This document shows, in pieces, positions 33,421-41,632 of a DNA stretch of 62,467 nucleotides. The notes beneath the pieces are model-generated. The model saw only the letters and a program-made list of their open reading frames with translations. It did not search any database and was not told where the DNA came from. A program made the position numbers and the translations under genes. The DNA is from Myxococcales bacterium (lineage in GTDB: Bacteria; Myxococcota_A; Polyangia; Fen-1088): assembly GCA_003142855.1 (NCBI GenBank), contig PLNW01000140.1, positions 1 through 62,467 on the forward strand, written 5' to 3'. Numbering within the stretch: position 1 is the stretch's first letter; every line of letters starts with the position of its first letter.

Positions 33421-35154
33421 ATGAAGTTCATTCAACTCCTTTCGGTGGCCGTGTGCGCAGCGGCTTTGGTTGCAACTGGTTGCGAGCCCGGAAACAGCGG
33501 CGGAGGCGGCGGCGCGACCTCGACTGCTGGTTCACATGCCAGCGGCCAAATCGCTTCTGGTGGCAGCGCAGCAGCCGGATACACAAGTGGCGGTACCACT
33601 GGACCTGGTGGAAGCGTGGCGGGCGCAAACGGTGGAACTCCGTCCGGTGGCAGCGGGGGAAATGCGGCAGGCGGAAGCACCAGCGCCGGCAGTGGCGGCA
33701 ACAGCTCTGCGGGTGGCGGTGGAATGACAGGCAGCGCGGGTGCATCTGGTGGCGCCGGCGGATCGACCAGCGCCGGCGGATCGAAGGGTTCTGGCGGATC
33801 GACCAGCGCCGGCGGATCGACAAACATCGGCGGCTCGACCGGCGCGGGCGGATCGACCAGCACTGGCGGCTCGAACGGTGGCACCGCTGGCTCTGCCACC
33901 GGTGGCTTGAACGGCAGCGGCGGCAACAGCTCGACTGGCAGCGGTGGAACTGCCGGCAAAGGCGGTTCATCGGGCAGCACGGGCGGCGCAAAGGGCTCCG
34001 GCGGATCCGCCGGAGGCGCGGGCGGATCGGCCAGTGGTGGATCCACTAGCACTAGCAGCGGAACCGGGACTTGTTCCGCTTCCGCTGACACGTGCCCCGC
34101 GCCCAACGGCGGCATCACGCTCAACTGCAAGAAGCGCTTCATGTATGGGGTCAACTACGCCTGGTCGTACTATGGCGGTGACTTCGGCGGCATCTCGGCC
34201 TGGAATCAGCAAGGCGTCGCGGGCGCCAAGGCCGCGCGCACAACCGACCTCACCGACATGAAAAACAACGGCGTGGACGTCGTTCGCTGGTGGATGTTCC
34301 CTGATCTTCGCGGGGACGGCATCAAGCTCGATAGCAGCAAGACACCGTCGGGCGTGGGCAGCACGCTGGTGGCCGACATCAGCGCGGCACTGGATATCGC
34401 AGCCACCCTCGACATGCACATCAAACTCACCCTGTTCTCTTTCAACGACTTCTACGCTGACTACACCGACAGCGGCCTCACCATCGTCGGGCTTCAGCCC
34501 ATCGCCACCGACGCCACCAAGCGGGCCGCACTCATCAAGAATGTCGTGATTCCCGTCGCCCAGGCAGTTGAATCCAGCCCCAACAAGGATCGCATGGTGG
34601 CATGGGACGTTATCAACGAGCCCGAGTGGTCCATCGCAGTAGGTTCAGATCCCTACGGAGATCAAGCATTCGACCCAACCATGACGGGCAGTAGCGGCCA
34701 AACCACGACGACCCTGACCTTTGCGCAAATGGAAACCTTCGTGAGGGATGTGGTCACGGGCTTGCACGGCGCCAGCAGCGCGCCAGTCACGGTGGGCAGC
34801 GCCGCGGTGAAATGGGCCAAGGCCTGGAGCCAAGTCGGCCTCGATTTCTACGACTTCCACTGGTACGGCTGGGTCGACCAGTACTTTCCGCACACCAACC
34901 CCCCGGCGTACTACCACGTGGATGACAAGCAGGTGGTGGTGGGCGAGTTTCCCCTTAATCCGGCCAGCGACACGACTGGGCTCGCGTTCGGCGGCGCAAC
35001 CTACGGCAAACTCGTCGACGACTGGTTCGCAGAAGGCTATGCCGGCGCTCAAGGATGGGCCTTCTCGGACACCGCCGGCGCCTTCAACTGGTCCAACGGC
35101 AAGGCCAACGTGAAGACCTGGGCCACCGCCCACACCTGCTACACGCACTACTAG
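33421..35154 (+). CDS. GH5-like (clan GH-A) glycanase lipoprotein with long Gly/Ser linker
   Basis: A 577-aa protein with lipobox ATGC (Cys21) and a very long Gly/Ser/Thr linker (about residues 25-215, with many GGS units). The catalytic domain starts near CPAPNGGITLNCKKRFMYGVNYAW and carries the clan GH-A acid/base motif WDVINEPEW near residue 400, a HWYGWVDQYF active-site strand and KQVVVGEFPL with the nucleophile near 510, then WAFSDTAG. Substrate is probably a beta-mannan or cellulose-like glucan. The stop (TAG) touches the ATG of the P2 gene, mirroring the arrangement in the divergent operon. Confidence 0.85.
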   Translation: MKFIQLLSVAVCAAALVATGCEPGNSGGGGGATSTAGSHASGQIASGGSAAAGYTSGGTTGPGGSVAGANGGTPSGGSGGNAAGGSTSAGSGGNSSAGGGGMTGSAGASGGAGGSTSAGGSKGSGGSTSAGGSTNIGGSTGAGGSTSTGGSNGGTAGSATGGLNGSGGNSSTGSGGTAGKGGSSGSTGGAKGSGGSAGGAGGSASGGSTSTSSGTGTCSASADTCPAPNGGITLNCKKRFMYGVNYAWSYYGGDFGGISAWNQQGVAGAKAARTTDLTDMKNNGVDVVRWWMFPDLRGDGIKLDSSKTPSGVGSTLVADISAALDIAATLDMHIKLTLFSFNDFYADYTDSGLTIVGLQPIATDATKRAALIKNVVIPVAQAVESSPNKDRMVAWDVINEPEWSIAVGSDPYGDQAFDPTMTGSSGQTTTTLTFAQMETFVRDVVTGLHGASSAPVTVGSAAVKWAKAWSQVGLDFYDFHWYGWVDQYFPHTNPPAYYHVDDKQVVVGEFPLNPASDTTGLAFGGATYGKLVDDWFAEGYAGAQGWAFSDTAGAFNWSNGKANVKTWATAHTCYTHY

Positions 35155-35544
35155 ATGACCACCTCGACAGCCGTGCGCTGGCTGGCGTTGCCATTGCTCG
35201 TGGCGACGTGCGCGAGCACGAGTGGCTCTGCCGCGACGACGGCGGGACCAGCGAAACTCGACGAGCCGGCCCTGATGGAGAAGTTGCGCGGCGACCTGAA
35301 AACCAATCCGGCCTCGGCCCTGGCGCTCGCCGAAGAGGGCGAGCAGCGTTTCGCCGACTCGCCGAGCGCCGAAGAGCGGCGAGCCCTGGCCATCCAAGCA
35401 CTCATCAACCTCGATCGCATCGGCGCGGCCCGCTCGCGCGCCTTCCAATTCCTCGCGCGCTACCCTGACGGCCCCTACTCGGCGCACGTCGCAGTCATGA
35501 CCGGAGTTCATCCCACTCCCACCGGACCAGGCCAACGCCGCTAG
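35155..35544 (+). CDS. Small exported partner protein P2 (LxEPxLM family)
   Basis: A 129-aa protein with a hydrophobic signal-like N-terminus (LALPLLVATCAST; a lipobox VATC is possible). The domain reads LDEPALMEKLR, ALALAEEGEQRFADSP, ALINLDRIGAAR and TGVHPTPTGPG, matching P1 and most closely P3. The start abuts the preceding stop codon with no spacer, which suggests termination-reinitiation coupling with the hydrolase. Repeat-like helices suggest a TPR/HEAT-like surface for protein binding. Function unknown. Confidence 0.7.
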   Translation: MTTSTAVRWLALPLLVATCASTSGSAATTAGPAKLDEPALMEKLRGDLKTNPASALALAEEGEQRFADSPSAEERRALAIQALINLDRIGAARSRAFQFLARYPDGPYSAHVAVMTGVHPTPTGPGQRR

Positions 35545-35554
35545 GCCTCCCATC

Positions 35555-36043
35555 ATGCGGCGTGCTCGGCAAATCGGCTTCTTCCTCGCGGTCTTGGCCT
35601 GCGCCATTTTCCTTTTTTGGCAGAGGAGCCACCCGCGGCCCAAGTCACCGAAGAGTACAGGCGACACCAGCGCGCAGGTTGTCCCGTCCGTGCCCCCTCC
35701 TCGCCTGGCGCTCGCGAAGCCAAGACAGGACGCGGGAATGGCTGACACCGGACGGAGCGTCTTGGACGAACCAACCCTGATGCAGCAGATCCGCGCGCAC
35801 GTGAAAAGCGACCCGCCGCTCGCGGAAGCCCTGGCGCGCGAGGGAAGGCAGCGCTTCGCCGACAGCTCTGATTCAGACGAGCGCGATGCGCTCCTGGTCG
35901 ACGCGCTCATCAACCAGCAAAGAATCGGAGCCGCGCGTTCCGAAACCTACTACTACTTCGATCACCACTCGGGCGGACGATTTGGCGAGCATCTTTTCAT
36001 CATGACCGGAGTCCATCCCCGCCCGGCGGGACCGGGGCGTTAG
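35555..36043 (+). CDS. Small exported partner protein P3 (LxEPxLM family)
   Basis: A 162-aa protein with an N-terminal membrane-spanning segment (FFLAVLACAIFLFW) and a linker, then LDEPTLMQQIR, ALAREGRQRFADSS, ALINQQRIGAAR and TGVHPRPAGPG. It lies ten bases after P2 and is the third copy of the family in the window. The membrane anchor differs from that of P2, so the two may work at different positions of the envelope. The stop overlaps, tail to tail, that of the next gene. Confidence 0.7.
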   Translation: MRRARQIGFFLAVLACAIFLFWQRSHPRPKSPKSTGDTSAQVVPSVPPPRLALAKPRQDAGMADTGRSVLDEPTLMQQIRAHVKSDPPLAEALAREGRQRFADSSDSDERDALLVDALINQQRIGAARSETYYYFDHHSGGRFGEHLFIMTGVHPRPAGPGR

Positions 36044-37983
36044 TACGCCACAATCTCGTCGACGACGAGCCCGCCGGTCGCCGACTGGTCTTCCACCAGC
36101 AATACGACAGATCGGCCCACAAGCTCGCTGGTGTCCCAGTCGACCACTTTGGCCGCGCCCGTCGGCGATGCCGTGCGCACGACCCTGCCCTGGTCGAGCA
36201 AGACCACACGCAACGCCGGATCAGCGGGACCGGCCAGGACGAAACGCAGGTGCGCCTCTGCAACGGCGAGAGCGGTGGAACGCAATGCCCCCTGCGCGGC
36301 CGGGCCCAGACGGGTGGAATCCGCGGCAAAGCGGCCGAACATGCCAGGAGGCGCGGGCGCGGGCTTGTTTCCAAAGGCCCGTCCCTCGGCGACAAACATC
36401 TGCCAGGTGCCAGCCTCGAAGTCGGCTAGCCGACGGCCACCGGGCGGGAGGGGCGGCGGCTCGCGCGTGGGAACCAGCAATGCGTTGGGAGAAGTCTCAG
36501 CGCCCGCGAACATGCGCACCGAATCCACGCCTTCGCGCAACGACCACCACCGATGGTAGCGCGAATCGACGAAGGGGAATTCGCCCGGCAGTGTCTTCCA
36601 GTCGAGCACGATGGCCGAGAAGAACTGATTCTGCAGTGCCTGGTCCAGACCTTCGGGCCGACCCAGCCCCATTTCCGCGTCGCGAATGCCCATGCGATGG
36701 ACAAACGTGCGCTTGCCCGCCAGCGCGCCGTAGTAGGTGTGAAAAGGAATGAAGATATCCCCGGGCACGCCGCGCAGGTGATCGAGCAGGCGTCCGGCGG
36801 CGACAGTGTCGGACTGCCGGGGAACGTGCGCCGCGAGCGGCGGTCGCGTGATGTGCTGGTTCTGCCAAGCCAGGCCCAGCAGAACCGCGCAGGTCGGCAC
36901 AGCCACCAGCCAGCGACGATTGTCGAGCGCATGCAGCAGCAGCCGTCCCGACAACACGGACGCCGCCACCATGGGAAAAAAGATCCCCGGGATGTAGGCG
37001 TTGAAAAACGCCCATCGCGTCGAGTAGCCGACCCCGGCTGCTGCCACGCCCGCGAGAGCCGCCACCCACAGCAGAATGTCGGTGCGACGCAACTGGCGCG
37101 TCCAGGCCAGGACTACGGTGGCAATGACGAGCGCTGCGACGGCCGGCCAGAGGTACTTGAGCGTGTCGGGCAACACGAGGCCCCAGATCACGCCCCAGCG
37201 ATAGCCGTGACTCTGGTGCAACTGGAAAATGTACGTCCAGAACCAACCGTCGGAGGTCTTCACCAGAAGACCAACTCCCGCCGCCAGTGCCGCGGCAGCC
37301 ACGGCGCCATAGACCAGACCGCGCCGCCAGTTGACGATGAGCAGGCCGATGCCCAGGCCCACGCCCATGATGCTGGCGGTTTGCTTGGTGAAGAATGCGG
37401 CGGCTATCGCCAATCCTGCGACCGCCGCGCTCTTCCAGGTGCTCCCGCGCACCATGAGCCACAAGGTCAGCGCCTCCAGCGCCAGCACCAAACTGTCCGC
37501 GCGCACGAGATCGTAGAAACCGCCAGTCAGGTCAAAGGCCGCCACGAAGGCCGCCGCGCCCGCCACGGCAATGAGCGCGGCAAGAAGTCGCCGCACTCGC
37601 GCCAGCCCGCGCGCCTCACGCACCACGAGCGCGCCGAGCAACACCAGCGCAGCGAAAAGTGCCAGCAGCGAAACCACGCGCCCGAGCAGGTAGCCGAGGG
37701 GAAACACGAGCGAGAGCAAGGCCAGCAGCGCGGGATAAAGCGGCGTGTAGAGATAGGGGACGAAATCTAGGGTCGGCTTGACGTAGATCCCCTGCCCCGC
37801 CGCGAGCCGCTGCGCGTGGACCAGCATGCCGCCTTCCATCCACTCGAGGTCGAGAGGGAAGCCGGCGCGGCCCGCGAAAATTCGTAGGTGCCAGCCAAGC
37901 TGCACCAGCGCCGGCAGTGCCGCGACCACCAGCGCGACTACCAGCAAGACGCCTATCAGTCTTTCCCTGGTCTTTGGGGTCAT
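36040..37983 (-). CDS. GT-C-type membrane glycosyltransferase with C-terminal beta domain
   Basis: A 647-aa protein with about ten predicted transmembrane helices. The N-terminal lumenal region has LDLEWMEGGMLVHAQRL, an acidic loop like the catalytic loop of GT39/GT83 enzymes, and VRADSLVLALEALTLW on a later helix. The last 200 residues form a soluble beta-rich domain containing EAGTWQMFV and ending VVDEIVAY, which resembles a carbohydrate-binding sandwich. It probably decorates an envelope polymer with a sugar from a polyprenyl donor. It is convergent with the hydrolase operon and shares its last bases with it. Confidence 0.75.
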   Translation of the reverse strand: MTPKTRERLIGVLLVVALVVAALPALVQLGWHLRIFAGRAGFPLDLEWMEGGMLVHAQRLAAGQGIYVKPTLDFVPYLYTPLYPALLALLSLVFPLGYLLGRVVSLLALFAALVLLGALVVREARGLARVRRLLAALIAVAGAAAFVAAFDLTGGFYDLVRADSLVLALEALTLWLMVRGSTWKSAAVAGLAIAAAFFTKQTASIMGVGLGIGLLIVNWRRGLVYGAVAAAALAAGVGLLVKTSDGWFWTYIFQLHQSHGYRWGVIWGLVLPDTLKYLWPAVAALVIATVVLAWTRQLRRTDILLWVAALAGVAAAGVGYSTRWAFFNAYIPGIFFPMVAASVLSGRLLLHALDNRRWLVAVPTCAVLLGLAWQNQHITRPPLAAHVPRQSDTVAAGRLLDHLRGVPGDIFIPFHTYYGALAGKRTFVHRMGIRDAEMGLGRPEGLDQALQNQFFSAIVLDWKTLPGEFPFVDSRYHRWWSLREGVDSVRMFAGAETSPNALLVPTREPPPLPPGGRRLADFEAGTWQMFVAEGRAFGNKPAPAPPGMFGRFAADSTRLGPAAQGALRSTALAVAEAHLRFVLAGPADPALRVVLLDQGRVVRTASPTGAAKVVDWDTSELVGRSVVLLVEDQSATGGLVVDEIVAY

Positions 37984-37986
37984 CGT

Positions 37987-40335
37987 CTACCCTCGCAAAG
38001 ACACCACGCTGACCCCGTCACCGCCCTCGCCCTTTCCGCCGGGCCGGAAGCGCTCGACATAGGGCGAAGTCGCCAGGTATTCGCGCACGACCTTGCGAAG
38101 CGCACCGGTGCCGTGGCCGTGGATGACGAACACGACATCGGCGCCCTCCAGGGCGGTGCGGTCGAGGAATGCCTCCAACTCGCCCAGGGCCTCGTCGGCG
38201 CGCTGGCCGCGCAGGTCCAGCGTGTTGGCGCGGTTCTGCATCGACGCAGGCTGGTCGGGCCGCTCGCTGGCCTTGGCCAACGACGTGCTGGCCTTCTTGC
38301 TCGTCGAGGACACGCCCAGCGCCCGGTTGGCCAGGGCTTGGCGCAGCTTGGTCACGTCGAGCGGCTCTGCCTCGGGCAGCGCTGCGGTGGTCTCCTTGGC
38401 CTTGCGCTCCAGCGCGGCCCGCGCGGCCTCCACTGCCTGCGCGGTCCGCGTCCGCTTGGCCTCGCGCACGATCTCGGAGATGGCCTCGCGCGCCTCCCGC
38501 ACCGCCGCATCGATGGCCTCGCGCGAATGCACAGCCAGATCGCGTTCGCGCCGGCTAAGAGCATCCGCCGCCGCCTGCGACGCATCGGCCTGCGCGGCCA
38601 GATCCTCTTTGGCTTGCTCCAGCTCGCTGCGAGCGGTTTCCAGCGCCTGGTTCGATCGTTCCAGCGCCTGCTCGCGCTGCTGCAGGTTGCGTAGCGTCTC
38701 TTCCAACCCCAGATTGTCGGCGTCCATCAGCGCGCGCGCCCGGTCGAGCACCGCAGTCGGCATGCCGATGCGCGCGGCAATGTCGAAAGCGTACGAGCGG
38801 CCTGGCACGCCATCCCTGAGCCGGAAGGTGGGCCGCAGCTTCTGCAAATCGTATTCCATGCCCGCGTTGCGGAAGCGCGTGTCGGTTTCGGCCAGCGCCT
38901 TCAGGCTGTCGAAGTGGGTGGTCACCAGCACCAAACCGGGCGCGTCGGCCAACACCTCGAGCATGGCCCGCGCCAGCGCCGCGCCCTGCTCCGGGTGTGT
39001 GCCCACCATCAGCTCGTCACAAAGAATCAGCACGTTCTCGTCGTTGGCGGCCTGTGCGAGATCGAGAATGCCCGACAGATTGGCCAGGTGGGCCGAGAAG
39101 GTCGACAGATCGCCCATCACCGACTGCTGGTCGCCGATATCGGCCAGCACCTGGTGAAAGAAACCCACCCGGCTTCCAGGCGCGGCCGGCACAGGCAAAC
39201 CCGCGCGCGCCAGCAATGCAGACAGGCCCACCGACTTGAGCAGCACGGTCTTGCCGCCGGCATTGGGCCCGCTGACCACCAGCGCCTTGGCCGTGCTGCG
39301 CTTGGGAACCAGTCCGAGCGCCACGTCGTTGGGCGTGACCTTCGAGCGCGATTCAACCGCACGTAAGGCGAGCAGCGGGTGGCGCAGCGACTGCAGATCG
39401 ACGACCGGATCGTCGACGATCTCGACCGCCGCGCCGTCGTAGGCCACGGACAGTCGAGCCGCGGCAGCCAGAAGGTCGAGTCGGCAAAGAATCTCGCGAT
39501 CCTGGCGCAGCCCCTCTGCCGCCTGCGACACCACGCCCGCGAGCTCTTCCAGGATGCGCCGGCTCTCGCGCCGGATCTCGATCTCGGCCACCTTGAGCCG
39601 GTTGTTCAGCTCGACCAGCGCGGTCGGCTCGACGAACACGGTTTCGCCCGTGCGTGAGGTGTCGTGCACGATGCCCAGGCCCATGGACTTGAACGAAGCC
39701 CGCAGCGGCAGCACGAAGCGATCCTCGCGCAGGGTCACGAACTGGTCTTGCAGGAAGGGCGCGTATTCCTCGGACTGCAGCAGGCGCTCCGCCTCGCTGC
39801 GCACGCGGGACGCCACCATGTCGCGCTCGCGGCGCAGGCGACCCAGATCAGGCGAAGCCCCGTCGCGCAGCTCGCCGGCGGCGTCGAAGGTCTCGCGCGC
39901 CATGCGCACCAGCTCGTCGTGGTAGCCCAAGCCCGCGGCCAGCTTGGACATGCGCGGCGCCTGCATCTGCGCATCCTGGCCGGCGATGCGGCCATAGAAA
40001 CGGCGCGCGTTGGCCGCGGTCTCGCAGAAGTCGGCCACCTGACGCAGCTCTTCGGGCCCGAGCGGCACTCCCTGTGCCACCGCCTGCAAGTGCGCCTCGA
40101 TCTCGGGAAAGCCCAGCGCGGGCAACGACTCGCCCAGGCGCAACAAGCTTTGCAGCTCGCTCACGTCGGCCATGCGCTCGCGCGCCTCGGCCGCCGATTC
40201 ACACAAGGGCAAGGCCTGGCACGCCGCTGCTCCCCGCGACGACTGCGCCTGGCTGGCCAGCCTCGTGCACAGCTCGGGCCAGTCGAGGAACTCGCGGTAC
40301 TGACGGGCCAGGGAATCTTGCGCCGGGGACTTCAT
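37987..40335 (-). CDS. mutS2: Endonuclease MutS2
   Basis: A 782-aa protein with the MutS2 layout: helical clamp region, ATPase and C-terminal Smr nuclease domain. The P-loop GPNAGGKT is near residue 356, ILCDELMVGTHPEQGAAL stands for Walker B and D-loop, and a coiled coil follows. The Smr domain has LDLRGQR and VIHGHGTGALR, where the His pattern is the nuclease signature. In other bacteria MutS2 limits homologous recombination and acts on stalled ribosomes. The start overlaps the stop of the upstream DUF2130 gene by four bases. Confidence 0.93.
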   Translation of the reverse strand: MKSPAQDSLARQYREFLDWPELCTRLASQAQSSRGAAACQALPLCESAAEARERMADVSELQSLLRLGESLPALGFPEIEAHLQAVAQGVPLGPEELRQVADFCETAANARRFYGRIAGQDAQMQAPRMSKLAAGLGYHDELVRMARETFDAAGELRDGASPDLGRLRRERDMVASRVRSEAERLLQSEEYAPFLQDQFVTLREDRFVLPLRASFKSMGLGIVHDTSRTGETVFVEPTALVELNNRLKVAEIEIRRESRRILEELAGVVSQAAEGLRQDREILCRLDLLAAAARLSVAYDGAAVEIVDDPVVDLQSLRHPLLALRAVESRSKVTPNDVALGLVPKRSTAKALVVSGPNAGGKTVLLKSVGLSALLARAGLPVPAAPGSRVGFFHQVLADIGDQQSVMGDLSTFSAHLANLSGILDLAQAANDENVLILCDELMVGTHPEQGAALARAMLEVLADAPGLVLVTTHFDSLKALAETDTRFRNAGMEYDLQKLRPTFRLRDGVPGRSYAFDIAARIGMPTAVLDRARALMDADNLGLEETLRNLQQREQALERSNQALETARSELEQAKEDLAAQADASQAAADALSRRERDLAVHSREAIDAAVREAREAISEIVREAKRTRTAQAVEAARAALERKAKETTAALPEAEPLDVTKLRQALANRALGVSSTSKKASTSLAKASERPDQPASMQNRANTLDLRGQRADEALGELEAFLDRTALEGADVVFVIHGHGTGALRKVVREYLATSPYVERFRPGGKGEGGDGVSVVSLRG

Positions 40336-41603
40336 TCTGCTTCGTCCACTTCGCCCAGGGCTTTCATCTCAAGCCCTTCAATCTCCTGCAGGGATTTTCC
40401 TGCGATGCCTTGCAGATCCCCATACATCCCCACCGTGGCCTGCATGACCTGCTCGATCTGCTGCTCGCGTTTGGCCCACTGCTTGCCAATGACCTTGCGC
40501 TCGCGGTCCAGGTCTTCCTGCATCGAGGAGAAGGCCTCCACGATGGCCTGCACCCGCTGCCGAAAAGCCGAGCCGGTCAGGTAGTGGTAGACCATTTCCA
40601 TCTTGCCCTGCTGGCCTTGCTTGGCCTGGCGGGCTGCCGCCACCTCGACCAGCGAATGGCGCAAGGCGATCGCGACGGGAAGCACCGTGCGCGGGTGGGT
40701 CACCCAAACACCGTCGACGAAGTCGAAGGTATCGATGCCCTTGGGAAGCACCTGACTGACCAAGACCGAGAACTCGGCCTTGGCCGTGCGCTGGTCAGTG
40801 CGCAGCTTGGCCAGCCAGCCATCGCTCCAATTCTTGGTGCGCTTCGATTCCCACAGGATGGTTCCGCACGCCTGGCCCATCGGTCCCATGACTTGATGAA
40901 CGACGTCGCCACCGTGCTCGCCCTTGGGCACGGGCTGAATGATGTCGCCGGGAAACTTCGCTTTCAGCAATCCCTCGAGTTCCAGCTCCTGCACCTCGCC
41001 CTGAAGCTGCTGCGATCCTTGCTCGGCCCTGCGCTGGAGTTCCTCGATGTGCCGCTGCATCGAGGCGATGGTTTGCTCCCTCTCCGCAACCTTGAGATTG
41101 AGTTTCTCCTCGGCGTCCTTGCGCGCCTGTGCGCGCGTGGCTTCCAGCCCTTGCTGCACGCGCGTTTCGACGGTCAGCTCGAGTTCACGTCGGGCATCGT
41201 CCAGTTCGCGCTGCTTGCGAATCAGCTCGGCCTGCGCCTTCTGCGCCTCGGCCAGCTTGCCCTCGCGCTGCTTGAGCACGTCTTGCAGCTCGGCGATCTC
41301 CTTGGCCTTCTGATCGATGTCGCCGGCCAGGGCGCGCTTGGCCCGCGCGGCTGCATCAGCCTCAATCTGGGCGCGCGCGCACTTGAGCTTGTCCTCGACC
41401 TGGGCATTGATGGCTTCGCGCGCCTTGACGAGCTGCTCTTCGCGGATGCGCAGCGCCGATTCTCTCTCGGCCATTTCGGCCTTCACGCAGTCCAGCCGCT
41501 GGTTGAAATCCCGGCGCGTGGCCTCGACGAGCGGCGCGGCCAGTGACTCGGTCAGCTTGATCTCTCTCTGGCAGTTGGGACAGACGATGGTGGGCTCAGC
41601 CAT
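40332..41603 (-). CDS. DUF2130-family protein (zinc ribbon, coiled coil, PD-(D/E)xK-like core)
   Basis: A 423-aa protein. It starts with CPNCQREIKL (half of a zinc ribbon), then a long coiled coil (residues 40-215, RARAQIE/ALRIREEQ-like heptads). The C-terminal core has ELEGLLKAKFPGD, then VVHQV and ILWESKRTKNWSDGWLAKL, whose D...E-x-K arrangement fits the PD-(D/E)xK nuclease fold known for DUF2130. Function in the cell is not established. It overlaps mutS2, which supports a DNA-processing role. Confidence 0.85.
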   Translation of the reverse strand: MAEPTIVCPNCQREIKLTESLAAPLVEATRRDFNQRLDCVKAEMAERESALRIREEQLVKAREAINAQVEDKLKCARAQIEADAAARAKRALAGDIDQKAKEIAELQDVLKQREGKLAEAQKAQAELIRKQRELDDARRELELTVETRVQQGLEATRAQARKDAEEKLNLKVAEREQTIASMQRHIEELQRRAEQGSQQLQGEVQELELEGLLKAKFPGDIIQPVPKGEHGGDVVHQVMGPMGQACGTILWESKRTKNWSDGWLAKLRTDQRTAKAEFSVLVSQVLPKGIDTFDFVDGVWVTHPRTVLPVAIALRHSLVEVAAARQAKQGQQGKMEMVYHYLTGSAFRQRVQAIVEAFSSMQEDLDRERKVIGKQWAKREQQIEQVMQATVGMYGDLQGIAGKSLQEIEGLEMKALGEVDEAE

Positions 41604-41632
41604 GACGATGCCTTCCGGCTTTGATCATCTTC

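Noticed and set aside
33432..34154. Pro/Ala-rich minus-strand frame opposite the 33421 linker
   Set aside because: Mirror of a Gly/Ser linker, as above.
36553..37770. 405-aa plus-strand frame over the membrane glycosyltransferase
   Set aside because: Antisense of a hydrophobic gene, high His/Arg/Gln content typical of shadow frames.
40074..41546. 490-aa plus-strand frame over the DUF2130 gene
   Set aside because: Antisense of a coiled coil (many Leu/Arg/Ala codons); the minus-strand protein has recognisable motifs.
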